From Chloroflexota bacterium (GTDB lineage Bacteria > Chloroflexota > Ktedonobacteria > Ktedonobacterales > JADMIN01): a stretch of 64,000 bases of DNA. The notes under the pieces are model-generated. The model was not told the origin of the DNA. It ran no database searches and saw nothing but the letters and a program-made list of their open reading frames with translations. A program made the translations under genes and the position numbers. Below are positions 1-8,733 of the stretch, one piece after another; within the stretch, counting starts at the first letter, position 1; each line of letters begins with the position of its first letter. The DNA is taken from contig JAJPKE010000009.1 of assembly GCA_021323855.1 (NCBI GenBank), positions 1-64,000 of the forward strand, written 5' to 3'.

Positions 1-6
1 CTAGCA

Positions 7-1593
7 CTATGAATCTGCCACTGGGAGCGCGACATAGAAGGTTGAGCCGCTTCCTGGTGCGCTTTCGAGCCAGATGCGGCCCTCGTGCTGTTCTACGATG
101 AGCTTGGCGATAGCCAAGCCCAGGCCATAACCGCCGCTTCTGGCGCGCTGGCTGCTCTCAGACTGATAAAACCGCTCGAAGACGTGGGCATGTTCTTCAA
201 GCGGAATGCCTTTGCCCTGATCCTGCACGGAAAATTGCACGGTAGAGCCAATGCGCTCTGCTGTAACCCGTATTTCTGTGTCCTGCGGCGAGAACTTGAT
301 GGCGTTGTTGAGCAAGTTCGTCAGCACCTGTTGCAGCCGCAGTTCATCGCCGCGAAACAGCGGAATCCCCTCGTGGAGAGAGCTGATAATGCGCACGCCC
401 GCTTTCTCCGCCGCTGGTTGAACGCTCTGAAGCGCCTGGCGCAGCAGGTTTTGGATCGCAATTTCGCCGAGCCGGAGCGTGAACTGACCGGAATCCGCCT
501 TGCTGATAAAAACAATGTCCTCTACCAGGGTGGTCAATTGCTGCGTGCTGGTGCGAACATACCCCAGGAATTCCTGCTGGCGCTCGTTGAGTGGGCCGAC
601 CTGCTCTTCGGCCACGATCTCGATGAAGCCGTTGATCGAGTTCAAGGGTGTGCGTAATTCGTGCGAAACCATCGAAATGAAGTTGGAGCGCATGCGATTG
701 ACCGCGTTGAGCAGCGTATCATCGCGCGCAACCACCACAACGTTTGACGCATCGCTGGCAGTGTGCGGGGTGAAGCTGGCGGAAATATCGCGCAATCTAC
801 CGGCGCTGGTCTCCCAATATAGTTCTTGCACTGGCGGTGATGAACCAGCATCGAGCGCCTGCCGCAGTGGGCAATGGCTGGTGCCGCAGAGCGGGATATG
901 GCGGCTGTCGCGGCAGCGCAGCACTTCTGTGCAGGAGCGCCCTGCTGATTCAGGCTCTCCCCAACCTGTGATGTCCCCAAACGCCGGATTGACCTCTTTG
1001 ATGATGAAATCGTCGCCAATGCTGAGGATGGCTTCAGAGGTGGCGGAGAGCAGCGCTTTGCGCTGCGAAAGTTCGTATTCAGCGCGCCGTGAGAGATCGA
1101 GCAGATTGGCGGGCATGGTTGCCGTGGCGAGGCAGGCGCTGAGTTGCGCAAGCAAGATGGTTCCTTGCGCCTGGTGTTGCTGGTGTTCTTCGCTCCACCA
1201 CACGGTGCAGCATGCCCAGGGCGCAGCGGCGCCAATGGGCCTTGCGAGCAGATATCCCGCATACGTGCCAGTGATGGTGTGCTGCTTGGCTTGTCTGCCA
1301 CGGTATGCGCGATAGGCCAGCGCCTTCATCGTGCGTTCCAGCGATTGTGGCAGCGCGCCTTCCTGGGCAATGGCGGCTATCGTCTGTAATTGCGGATGCG
1401 TTTCGGGGTGTTTGGGCATATCCTCCTGCCAAAAAAACGCAACGGCATCCGCGCGAAGCTCAGCGAGCAGCAAATAGGCCAGCTTACAAGCCAGTGTGCA
1501 TTTTTGTTGCGTGCGGCTGGCAATCTCGGCAATGTGTAGCGCAATGGCTCCTGCGTCTGGTGTCGTGCCTGCCGATTCAGTGATCCTCTTCAT
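7..1593 (-). CDS. PAS-domain sensor histidine kinase
   Basis: A 528-residue histidine kinase. Residues 20-165 form a GAF-like region. A PAS domain spans about 180-295, followed by a HisKA dimerisation/phosphoacceptor segment with H311 in SHELRTPLN. The catalytic ATPase domain shows an N box (NLLNNAIKFS), a G1 box (DQGKGIP) and a G2 box (GGYGLGLAIAK). No membrane segment is evident, so it is probably a soluble sensor. The PAS domain carries four clustered cysteines (C221, C227, C236, C241), possibly a metal or redox site. It lies 84 bp downstream of a response regulator on the same strand and is very likely its partner kinase. The AGGTG-type ribosome site before ATG supports the start. The signal sensed is unknown. 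Confidence 0.93.
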   Translation of the reverse strand: MKRITESAGTTPDAGAIALHIAEIASRTQQKCTLACKLAYLLLAELRADAVAFFWQEDMPKHPETHPQLQTIAAIAQEGALPQSLERTMKALAYRAYRGRQAKQHTITGTYAGYLLARPIGAAAPWACCTVWWSEEHQQHQAQGTILLAQLSACLATATMPANLLDLSRRAEYELSQRKALLSATSEAILSIGDDFIIKEVNPAFGDITGWGEPESAGRSCTEVLRCRDSRHIPLCGTSHCPLRQALDAGSSPPVQELYWETSAGRLRDISASFTPHTASDASNVVVVARDDTLLNAVNRMRSNFISMVSHELRTPLNSINGFIEIVAEEQVGPLNERQQEFLGYVRTSTQQLTTLVEDIVFISKADSGQFTLRLGEIAIQNLLRQALQSVQPAAEKAGVRIISSLHEGIPLFRGDELRLQQVLTNLLNNAIKFSPQDTEIRVTAERIGSTVQFSVQDQGKGIPLEEHAHVFERFYQSESSQRARSGGYGLGLAIAKLIVEQHEGRIWLESAPGSGSTFYVALPVADS

Positions 1594-1677
1594 GCTGCAC
1601 CTGCCCCACCATGATATCTGCGATATCTGCTTATTGCCGATTCAGACCTTCATGCGCTGTAGCCCAGGCTCCGGGCG

Positions 1678-2364
1678 CTAGCCAGCGGCGAGACGGTAGC
1701 CGACTCCACGAACCGATTGGATAATCGTTGGGTTCGCTGGATCGGGTTCTAGCTTGCGTCTGAGGCGGCGAATGTAGACATCAACGAGATTGCTTTCGCC
1801 CGTATCGTCCCAGACATTGACCAGTAACTCCTCACGGCTGAGCGCCTGACCCGGATGCTGTGCTAATTGCAGCAGGAGCTTCATCTCGGTTTTCGTTAGC
1901 GCCTTTTTGTTGCCATCCGGGCCGGTGACCTGAAGCTCAGCAATGTCTATATTGAGCTTGCCTATCTGAAACCTCTGCTTGTCGGCCCCTGGTCGCCCCT
2001 GATAGTAGCGACGGAGAACGGCATCAACGCGCGCCTGTAACTCCGCAGGCTGGAAGGGTTTGCAGATGTAATCATCGGCTCCCATGCGCAAGCCCTGCAC
2101 GCGGTCTTCCAATTCCCCTTTGGCGGTGACGAAAATGACAGGGATGTCATAGCCCTGCTCGTGCAACTGCTGATATATCTCAAATCCGCTTGGTTGCTGC
2201 GGTAAGTAGACATCCAGAAGGATGAGATCCGGCGGGTCCCGCTCGATGAGCATCAGCGCGCCGCGCGCATTATCCACGGACTCGGCCTGATGCCCCTGCT
2301 CGGTGAGCAAGAACTGCATCAACCGGCTCCCACTGGGATCGTCATCAACGATCAGGATGCGCAC
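1678..2364 (-). CDS. OmpR/PhoB-family response regulator
   Basis: A 228-residue two-domain response regulator. The receiver domain occupies residues 1-115, with the acidic DDD cluster at 7-9, phosphoacceptor D51 in LLDVYLP, T80 and K102. A winged-helix DNA-binding domain follows, ending in SVRGVGYRLAAG, the family's typical end. I chose the GTG at 2364 because AGGAGA lies 8 bases upstream and the protein then begins MRILIVDDD. An in-frame ATG 31 codons upstream would add an extension unusual for the family. A consensus-like promoter sits about 120 bp upstream. The histidine kinase just downstream is the expected partner. Confidence 0.95.
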   Translation of the reverse strand: MRILIVDDDPSGSRLMQFLLTEQGHQAESVDNARGALMLIERDPPDLILLDVYLPQQPSGFEIYQQLHEQGYDIPVIFVTAKGELEDRVQGLRMGADDYICKPFQPAELQARVDAVLRRYYQGRPGADKQRFQIGKLNIDIAELQVTGPDGNKKALTKTEMKLLLQLAQHPGQALSREELLVNVWDDTGESNLVDVYIRRLRRKLEPDPANPTIIQSVRGVGYRLAAG

Positions 2365-2482
2365 GGATAGGTCTCCTGGTTCTGCCTGGCTGACTTGATT
2401 ATGTTGTTGTCTTGAAAAGGGACCAGCCGGGCATGACACTTGCCTCAGTTTGCCCATGCCCGCCTGTCAGCCTGCATCTGTT

Positions 2483-2511
2483 ATAGTATGCGCACACAAG
2501 GGAAGTGTCAA
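2483..2511 (-). promoter_or_regulatory. Sigma-70-type promoter for the response regulator/kinase pair
   Basis: Read on the minus strand, TTGACA (2506-2511) and TACTAT (2483-2488) are separated by exactly 17 bp. The match is strong. The likely start of transcription is near 2475, giving a leader of about 110 nt before the GTG at 2364. It shows that the pair can be transcribed separately from mnmG. Confidence 0.6.
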
Positions 2512-2590
2512 CTGGGCAGTACATAGAACAACAGAGAATACGCGCGCGAGTAACATCTGGCTGATGAACTAGTGCGTTGATGCGCTGGCG

Positions 2591-4633
2591 CTATGCGCTC
2601 GTTGCGGTGCGGCGCAGACGCTCCACCTGAATCAGCAGGATCGCGATATCCGCAGGAGTCACGCCCGGCAGTCGCGACGCCTGCCCCAGTGTACGCGGAC
2701 GCACACGCTCCAAGTGTTGCCGCGCTTCAGTGCGCAGCCCTTTGAGCGTATGGTAATCGAGATCTGGCGGCAGGAGACGCTCTTCCTGGCGGCGCGTCCG
2801 CTGGATGCTCTGTTGCTCCTTGCGAATGTAGCCAGCGTATTTGACCTGCATCTCCACTTCGGTCGCCGTATCTTCGTCGAGTACGGGCAACGTGACAGGC
2901 AGAGCGGCGACGAGCTGCTGTATGTCCGTGTAACGCACCTCTGGCCGGCGCAAGAGTTCCGCTGCCGTCGTCTTTTGGGAGATCGGCTGCCAGTTTAATG
3001 ACGCGGCGAGCGTGGCGACCGATTTTGTCGGCGTAATCGTCGTCGCTTCGAGTGACGCCACCGTTGACCGGGCAAGCCGCTGGCGCTCATGTACCTGGGC
3101 ATGGCGTTCGTCGCTGATGAGTCCCAGGCGGTACGCATGATCGGAGAGGCGCAGGTCGGCGTTGTCGTGGCGCAGCAACAGGCGATGCTCTGCGCGCGAC
3201 GTATGCAGCCGGTAAGGTTCGAGCGGCGGTTGTGTCACCAGATCATCAATCAGCACGCCGATATAGGCTTCCTCGCGGCGCAGGATAAACGGTTCGTCGC
3301 CGCTGGCGTGGAGCGCAGCATTGATGCCGGCGATGATGCCCTGCGCACCGGCCTCCTCATAGCCCGATGTGCCGTTGATTTGTCCGCCCAGGAACAGCCC
3401 GCCGACCGCTTTTGTCTCCAACGTCAACTGAAGCTGGTCAGATGGCACATAGTCATATTCCACAGCGTAACCGACGCGCATCAATTCCACGTGTTCCAAG
3501 CCTGGAATGCTGCGCAGCATGGCAATCTGCACATCTTCTGGCAGGCTGGTGTTCATGCCCTGAACGTACACTTCGCTGGTGCGCCAGCCTTCTGGTTCCA
3601 GAAATACCTGATGAGTCTCTTTGCTGGCGAAGCGCACCACTTTGTCCTCGATGGAGGGGCAATAGCGCGGCCCGATGCCCTCGATGATGCCGTTGTAGAG
3701 CGGCGAACGGTCCAGGTTTGCCTTGATGATCTCATGTGTGCGTGTGGTCGTATGCACGAGATAGCAGGGCAACTGGCGTCGCCAGCCGGTTTCTGCCTCG
3801 GCAGGTATCGGATAGATGGGATTGGGTCTGCCAGAGGGAAGCATGACATCCTCGCGCGCCGTCGTATCCGAAGAGAAATACAGTGGCGTGGGGCTGCCCG
3901 GCTGGACCGTTGCCTGGGAGAAGTTAATCGTTCGCCCATCAATACGTGGTGGTGTGCCCGTCTTGAAACGGCGTATGGTCAGCCCCAATTGGCGCAGCGC
4001 CTCCGAAATGCCCAGTGCCGGACCCTCACCAGCGCGCCCACCGGCGGACGTTTTCTCGCCAACGACGAGCCGCCCGTTGATGAACGTGCCAGTGGTCAGC
4101 ACGATGCTTGGCGCATAGTAGACTGCGCCATTGGTGGTGACGACGCCGGTAACGTGTGGCTTGCCGCTGGCATCCTGCCTTGAAAGCAGTTGGGTAATTG
4201 TCGCTTGTTTTAGTTCAAGTCGCTCTTGCTGTTCCAGCGCGAACTTCATGCTGAGACGATAGGCTTGCTTATCGCACTGCGCACGCAACGCCTGCACTGC
4301 CGGACCTTTGCTGGTGTTGAGCAAGCGTATCTGGATGAAGGTGCGGTCGGTGTTGCGCCCCATCTCGCCGCCGAGCGCGTCTATCTCGCGCACGAGATGT
4401 CCCTTTGCCGGACCGCCTATTGAGGGATTGCAGGGCATAAGGGCGATGCTATCAAGATTCATTGTCAGCAGCAGCGTGCGGCGCCCCATGCGCGCGCTGG
4501 CGAGCGCCGCTTCGCAGCCGGCGTGCCCCGCGCCGACGACGATCACGTCGTAGCGGTCGCTGACTCGTGGTTCTGGTGTTATTTCAGGCGATTGTGCTTG
4601 GTCTGGCGGATTTGCCTGTTTGGATGGATTCAT
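2591..4633 (-). CDS. mnmG: tRNA uridine-5-carboxymethylaminomethyl(34) synthesis enzyme MnmG
   Basis: A 680-residue FAD protein that, with MnmE, installs the carboxymethylaminomethyl group on wobble U34 of certain tRNAs. The dinucleotide-binding motif VVGAGHAGCEAA follows an N-terminal extension of about 27 residues rich in P, Q and S. Other hallmarks are CNPSIGGPAKGHLVREIDA, GTFINGRLVVG, the GLFLGGQINGTSGYEEAGAQG region and the C-terminal helical domain ending RLPGVTPADIAILLI. Length is slightly above the usual 620-640 because of the N-terminal tail. The ribosome site before the ATG is weak (GCAGG close to the start), so the true start could lie a few codons downstream. mnmE is not in the window. 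Confidence 0.97.
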   Translation of the reverse strand: MNPSKQANPPDQAQSPEITPEPRVSDRYDVIVVGAGHAGCEAALASARMGRRTLLLTMNLDSIALMPCNPSIGGPAKGHLVREIDALGGEMGRNTDRTFIQIRLLNTSKGPAVQALRAQCDKQAYRLSMKFALEQQERLELKQATITQLLSRQDASGKPHVTGVVTTNGAVYYAPSIVLTTGTFINGRLVVGEKTSAGGRAGEGPALGISEALRQLGLTIRRFKTGTPPRIDGRTINFSQATVQPGSPTPLYFSSDTTAREDVMLPSGRPNPIYPIPAEAETGWRRQLPCYLVHTTTRTHEIIKANLDRSPLYNGIIEGIGPRYCPSIEDKVVRFASKETHQVFLEPEGWRTSEVYVQGMNTSLPEDVQIAMLRSIPGLEHVELMRVGYAVEYDYVPSDQLQLTLETKAVGGLFLGGQINGTSGYEEAGAQGIIAGINAALHASGDEPFILRREEAYIGVLIDDLVTQPPLEPYRLHTSRAEHRLLLRHDNADLRLSDHAYRLGLISDERHAQVHERQRLARSTVASLEATTITPTKSVATLAASLNWQPISQKTTAAELLRRPEVRYTDIQQLVAALPVTLPVLDEDTATEVEMQVKYAGYIRKEQQSIQRTRRQEERLLPPDLDYHTLKGLRTEARQHLERVRPRTLGQASRLPGVTPADIAILLIQVERLRRTATSA

Positions 4634-4787
4634 AGGCCTGCTTGCTGGGTAGCTCTCTTTGATGATCTTGCCGCGACGCGATGTTCATTCAGCTTTGCGC
4701 CATCTGTGATTATCGTCTTGCTGGTGGTATGGCGTCAAATCGCGCTGCCGTCATTTGCCATCATTCGAGTGTGCGTGCCCCCACACG

Positions 4788-4819
4788 AAAAGAGGCTCCC
4801 CGCCTGGGGAGCCTCTTTT
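4788..4819 (-). terminator. Intrinsic terminator after the cupredoxin gene
   Basis: A near-perfect hairpin: AAAAGAGGCTCCC pairs with GGGAGCCTCTTTT around a short loop. It lies 20 bp past the cupredoxin stop codon and has a T-run on the minus strand. The flanking A and T tracts make it potentially bidirectional, but only the minus-strand gene ends here. Confidence 0.85.
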
Positions 4820-4839
4820 ACCCGATCATGCGAAATGGG

Positions 4840-5232
4840 TTACTGCACCGTGACTGTCAGGTTCATGTCAGGGTGTACCGAGCAGGTGATTTGATAGGTG
4901 CCAGCAGTAGGGAAGACGACATCTTTCGTTTGGCCTGGCTGGATAGTAAACCCATCGCCCATCACTTCCTGGGGACCCTGGGCGGTCTTATCACAAACCT
5001 GATCTTTGCCGAGGCAGATGATATGCAGGCCGCCATTGCTGTCGTCGAAATGCACCGCCTGACCGGCCTTGATCGTGACGCTATGCTGGACAAAGTTGTT
5101 GCCTGTCATCTGGACAGTGCCAGCAGGCGTTGATGTGTTGCTCGTGTTGCCACCCGGCTGCTTGCCACAGCCGAACAGCACGAGCGCCATCAGCAGGAGC
5201 AGCGCGGGAATCGCCAAGAACACTTTTCTCAT
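4840..5232 (-). CDS. Cupredoxin-like copper lipoprotein
   Basis: A 130-residue exported protein. Residues 1-21 form a lipoprotein signal ending in a lipobox (LVLFGC, lipidated C22). A G/N/S/T-rich linker leads into a plastocyanin-like beta-barrel. The type-1 copper ligands appear to be H70, C117, H120 and M123; the last three fit the CxxHxxM pattern in the C-terminal loop (TCSVHPDM). It probably acts as a membrane-tethered electron carrier on the outer face of the membrane. The cytochrome oxidase cluster starts about 2 kb away and could be its electron acceptor, but that is inference. It has its own promoter and terminator, so it is monocistronic. Confidence 0.88.
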   Translation of the reverse strand: MRKVFLAIPALLLLMALVLFGCGKQPGGNTSNTSTPAGTVQMTGNNFVQHSVTIKAGQAVHFDDSNGGLHIICLGKDQVCDKTAQGPQEVMGDGFTIQPGQTKDVVFPTAGTYQITCSVHPDMNLTVTVQ

Positions 5233-5347
5233 AAAACTGGATGGTTCCTTTCAACCTCTTCGTTGCCAATCCACCTATCGTAACGTCGGCGCGACACCGA
5301 CTGATGAGAACAGACCCGAAGGCGGATATACGGAATTCATCGCAGCA

Positions 5348-5376
5348 GTTGTACCGCTGCATCCGATAGGTGTCAA
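5348..5376 (-). promoter_or_regulatory. Promoter of the cupredoxin gene
   Basis: On the minus strand, TTGACA (5371-5376) and TACAAC (5348-5353) are spaced 17 bp apart. The predicted leader is about 108 nt. Confidence 0.5.
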
Positions 5377-5409
5377 TTCGTTGGTAATCCATCGGAAAAT
5401 ATAGCAAAT

Positions 5410-5438
5410 GCGCCCCCTTCTGACAATCAGGAGGACGC
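5410..5438 (-). terminator. Possible weak terminator after the kinase/regulator fusion gene
   Basis: An imperfect G+C-rich inverted repeat (GCGTCCTCCTGA, loop TTG, TCAGAAGGGGGCGC on the minus strand) lies 55 bp past the stop codon at 5494. The following T-tract is poor. It is a plausible but weak terminator. Confidence 0.3.
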
Positions 5439-5493
5439 ACTATCCCACACTAGGGTGTTTTCCCCATAGCATCTACACACTGGCCAGTTCATG

Positions 5494-7128
5494 TCAGAGG
5501 CGGACGAGGCGATAGCCTACACCTGGCACCGTCTGGATATAGGTGGGCGCGCTGGGGTCAGGTTCGATCTTCTTGCGCAGGCGCCGGATATAGACCCAGA
5601 CGAACTCGATTTCCTCGCTGTAGCCAAGTCCCCAGACGCGGTTGAGCAGCACATCATGCGCCAGCACCATGCCCGCGTGTTCGGCCAGCACACGTAGCAG
5701 CTTGAACTCCGTCTTGCTGAGCGCGATGGGCCGGTCGCCAACCATCACATGCCGCTGGCTGAAGTCTATGGTAAGGTCGCCGCTGCGGAAGATCATTTCA
5801 CGGGCACTGGCGGAGGCTGTGGCCTCGCGCGTGCGTAGCGCCACACGAATGCGCGCCAGCAGTTCTTCCAGGCTGAACGGCTTAGCGAGATAATCGCTCG
5901 CGCCGAGGTCAAGGAGGCGAGCACATTCCAAGGGGTCATTGTGACGGGCGAGACAAATGACCGGCGCAACGACGAGCGCCTGTAGCTCCTGAATGAATTC
6001 ATCTACTGCTTCGGGCTGCTCCGCGCCAAGCGTATGCAGATCGAGCAAGAGCAGGTCCGGCTCTTCCAGGTCTATCAGCCGCCTTACCTCGTCGGCGTCT
6101 TTCGCCAGCACCGGCTTATACCCTTGCATGTCCAGGTTGGCGCGCAGATAACGCAGCATGCGGCTATCACTATCCAGCACCAGAATTACCGCGCGCTGAG
6201 TGGCAATCGCCAAGCGTTCGCGAGTGGGCGGCGATGATGCCGCAGATGGCTGCGCGCTGCTCTCCGTGTGCGCGGGCGGCGCGGGCACCAGCGGCCACGC
6301 GGCGGCGAGCGCAATGTCATGCTCATGTTCCTGTTGACCACTGCTGCACTGCGCCCAGATACGACCACCGTGCGCCAGCAATAGTGCGCGCGCCAGTGCC
6401 AACCCCACGCCGCCACAAACCGACAGCGCGAGCGCATGCTCCGGCTGATAGAAGGGATCGAAGAGATGCTGGATATCGTGTTCTGAGAGCGACGGTCCGG
6501 AAAATTGAACTGTCACCAGCACATCGTCCACCTGCGGGCGGATGCTCACGCGAATGGTACTGTTGCGCGGCGCGAGCGCCACCGCTGCCTCGATGAGCAA
6601 ATCAATGGCGCGCTCGGCGTAGCGCGTTGCGGCGAGGATGCCAGGGATTTCGCCAGGAAGGGCCAGTTCCAGCGCATGCTGTGGCGCGCGTTGTTTCCAT
6701 TTCGGCAAAATGCCCATGAGCAGGTCGCCCAGTTCGAGCGACTCGAACCGCAGCGAGGTTGCGCCGCGTTGAAGCTGATCGAGTTCTTGCAGCGCCTGCG
6801 CCAGTTCCACGAGCCGCTGCGCTTCGCCGCGCAGCCCCATAACAGTTTGCTGCGCATGGGGGTCCAGCTTGCGGGCGATAGCATGCAAGTTCTCGATGAG
6901 CGGTTTGAGCCGCGCGACAGAAGTGTTGCTCCCCTGCGCCAGCAGCTCCGCCAGATCGAACTGTGGCAGCGGTTCGCTCCTACGTGTTGTTTCTGTGGTC
7001 TGTAGGGCTTGGTCAGTATTGAGCGGCATGCTGGATGTGTGACGCCGTTCGTTCTGCGCTTTAGCTGTTCTGGAGGGTGTATCGGTCTGGGCCAGGATGG
7101 GCCGAGAGTTTGCGGGAGGCTCGATCAT
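5494..7128 (-). CDS. Degenerate histidine-kinase ATPase domain fused to an OmpR-type response regulator
   Basis: A 544-residue fusion. Residues 75-265 resemble the dimerisation and ATPase region of a histidine kinase, but the ATP-binding boxes are decayed. The N box reads DLLIEAAVALAP without the conserved Asn, and the G1 box reads FSGPSL (209-214) in place of DxGxG. No HisKA SHELRTPL-type histidine motif is seen. A P/S/A-rich linker (280-305) joins a receiver domain at 312-432 (D319, D321, phosphoacceptor D363, A394 where Thr/Ser is usual, K416). An intact winged-helix domain (446-544) ends in QTVPGVGYRLVRL. It is probably a DNA-binding regulator whose N-terminus senses or dimerises without phosphorylating. 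It is divergent from ctaB. Confidence 0.88.
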   Translation of the reverse strand: MIEPPANSRPILAQTDTPSRTAKAQNERRHTSSMPLNTDQALQTTETTRRSEPLPQFDLAELLAQGSNTSVARLKPLIENLHAIARKLDPHAQQTVMGLRGEAQRLVELAQALQELDQLQRGATSLRFESLELGDLLMGILPKWKQRAPQHALELALPGEIPGILAATRYAERAIDLLIEAAVALAPRNSTIRVSIRPQVDDVLVTVQFSGPSLSEHDIQHLFDPFYQPEHALALSVCGGVGLALARALLLAHGGRIWAQCSSGQQEHEHDIALAAAWPLVPAPPAHTESSAQPSAASSPPTRERLAIATQRAVILVLDSDSRMLRYLRANLDMQGYKPVLAKDADEVRRLIDLEEPDLLLLDLHTLGAEQPEAVDEFIQELQALVVAPVICLARHNDPLECARLLDLGASDYLAKPFSLEELLARIRVALRTREATASASAREMIFRSGDLTIDFSQRHVMVGDRPIALSKTEFKLLRVLAEHAGMVLAHDVLLNRVWGLGYSEEIEFVWVYIRRLRKKIEPDPSAPTYIQTVPGVGYRLVRL

Positions 7129-7183
7129 CGAGGCATGCCCTTACGAATTCCTGAACGTCGTGACCAATTTCGTCTTTCGTGTT

Positions 7184-7212
7184 AGTATAGTACGGTTCAG
7201 CCTGCACTGCAA
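7184..7212 (-). promoter_or_regulatory. Promoter of the kinase/regulator fusion gene
   Basis: On the minus strand, TTGCAG (7207-7212) and TATACT (7184-7189) are 17 bp apart, ending 56 bp before the ATG. A perfect 16-bp palindrome abuts the upstream edge of the -35 box. Confidence 0.55.
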
Positions 7213-7228
7213 TCAGGTGTACACCTGA
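7213..7228. promoter_or_regulatory. Perfect 16-bp palindrome, putative operator between the regulator gene and ctaB
   Basis: TCAGGTGTACACCTGA is a perfect palindrome. It sits directly against the -35 box of the minus-strand promoter and about 77 bp upstream of a TACAAT hexamer (7305-7310) that could be the ctaB -10 box. The position suits a dimeric regulator controlling one or both divergent genes. The binding protein is unknown; the adjacent winged-helix regulator is a candidate, though that family usually binds direct repeats. Confidence 0.5.
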
Positions 7229-7353
7229 CTCATCATCCGTTGATGTGTTTAGGAAATTGTAAGGTCTTGCAGTACCACTGATAGGTCCGTGTCAGGGCGC
7301 TCTGGTACAATCATCCTGAATGCGCTCTGACGCGAAAGGAACAACGACGACAT

Positions 7354-8259
7354 ATGCAACGTGTGCAACGTGTGACATCGGTGGCTGCCCCTGGTTGGCG
7401 CGCCACCCTGGGCGCCTATATCAACCTGATGAAGCCGCACGTCACGGTTCTCCTGCTTGGCACGACGTTGGCCGCAATGGTCGTCGCCAATGATGGATTG
7501 CCGTCGTTCGGCATCGTATTGGCAACGCTGATTGGCGGCGCGATGGCAGCCGGCAGTGCCAACGCCATCAATTGCTACTGGGACCGCGATATTGACCAGA
7601 TCATGACGCGGACGCGCAACCGGACGCTGCCAGCGCGGCGCGCCACCGAGACACAGGCGCTAATCTTCGGCCTGGGGCTTGGCGCGGCTTCGTTCGTCAT
7701 ACTGTTCCGCTTCGTCAATCTGCTCAGCGCCGTGCTTGCCGTCTCCGCCATTCTCTTCTACGTCCTCATCTATACGATGTGGCTCAAGCGCACGACGCCG
7801 CAGAACATCGTCATTGGTGGTGCGGCAGGCGCGGTGCCGGTGCTGGTTGGCTGGGCGGCGGTCACGAACAACATCGGCGTGGCGGCGTTGTGGATGTTCA
7901 TGATTATCTTCCTCTGGACGCCACCGCACTTCTGGGCGCTCTCGCTGCTGCTGAAGAAAGACTACGCGCGGGCGAATGTGCCGATGCTGCCCGTTGTCGC
8001 GGGGGAACGTGAAACCTATCGCCAGATCATCCTCTATACGCTGCTGTTGATTGCGGCGTCGTTGATGCTCTTTGCGATTCACGCGATGGGATATCTCTAT
8101 CTCGTCGCGGCGCTGCTGCTCGGCGCGGGATTGTTGATTCCGGCGAGCATCCTGGCGTATAAGAAGACGCTCAAGTATGCGCGAGTGACATTCTGGTTCT
8201 CTAACTACTATCTGGCGCTGCTCTTTGCAGTGATGGTGGTAGATCGCGTGCTGCGTTAG
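7354..8259 (+). CDS. ctaB: Protohaem IX farnesyltransferase (haem O synthase)
   Basis: A 301-residue UbiA-family integral membrane prenyltransferase. It transfers a farnesyl group to haem B to make haem O, the precursor of the haem A used by cytochrome oxidase. The first prenyl-diphosphate-binding motif reads NCYWDRDIDQIMTRTRNRTL. The second conserved loop includes WTPPHFWALSLLLKKDYARANVPMLPVV. About nine hydrophobic segments follow, and the length matches the family. It is the first gene of the cox-ccm supercluster, upstream of coxB and coxA. No ctaA (haem A synthase) is seen in the window. Confidence 0.96.
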   Translation: MQRVQRVTSVAAPGWRATLGAYINLMKPHVTVLLLGTTLAAMVVANDGLPSFGIVLATLIGGAMAAGSANAINCYWDRDIDQIMTRTRNRTLPARRATETQALIFGLGLGAASFVILFRFVNLLSAVLAVSAILFYVLIYTMWLKRTTPQNIVIGGAAGAVPVLVGWAAVTNNIGVAALWMFMIIFLWTPPHFWALSLLLKKDYARANVPMLPVVAGERETYRQIILYTLLLIAASLMLFAIHAMGYLYLVAALLLGAGLLIPASILAYKKTLKYARVTFWFSNYYLALLFAVMVVDRVLR

Positions 8260-8328
8260 CATCTGCTAGTATCTGTTAGTATCGCGCTGGCAGAAATGCC
8301 TGTTTAGCTGAGGAGCCGTGGCGGAGCT

Positions 8329-8562
8329 ATGAAGCTGCGTTTGATATCGCGTCTGATCGTGGTGACGCTGGTCGTGATAGTGGGTCTGATTATTGTCATC
8401 CATCAGCTTGTCACGAATAATGGGTCTCACCCCGCGCAGACGACGCCAACTGCTTCGCCGCATTCATCCATCAGCGGATTTCATGCCACGGCGCTTCTGC
8501 GCGATAGTCATTTTGGCCTGTTTGAGCAGGCGGCGCCTGTGTTGACGATATATACGGCATAG
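8329..8562 (+). CDS. Small membrane-anchored protein of unknown function
   Basis: A possible 77-residue protein lying between ctaB and coxB on the same strand. A positively charged N-terminus (MKLRLISR) is followed by a single hydrophobic segment (about residues 9-28), then a T/S/P-rich stretch and a short tail. GAGGAG and GGAG sequences precede the ATG, though spacing is not ideal. A Sco-type copper chaperone often occupies this position, but no CxxxC motif or thioredoxin fold is present, so I do not call it one. It could be a small oxidase-associated protein, a degraded gene or a chance reading frame. Confidence 0.4.
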   Translation: MKLRLISRLIVVTLVVIVGLIIVIHQLVTNNGSHPAQTTPTASPHSSISGFHATALLRDSHFGLFEQAAPVLTIYTA

Positions 8563-8733
8563 GCTATGCGGGTGGCGCCAAGCGATGCGGTTCCGGCGTT
8601 TTCAGACGCCTGAATGATCGTTGTAGACTCCTGGGCATCATCTGATGCGCATGAGTTCCGGCTTTATTGGCGACTCTTATGTCGCCAGCGGTGTAGAAAA
8701 GTGTAGTGTAGCTGGAGGTCGAGGATTCTCACG

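Noticed and set aside
3089..4183. 364-codon plus-strand frame opposite mnmG
   Set aside because: Shadow of mnmG, whose sense frame is a clear full-length match.
8329..8562. Sco-type copper chaperone between ctaB and coxB
   Set aside because: Only 77 residues, with no CxxxC copper motif or thioredoxin fold; kept as a hypothetical small protein.
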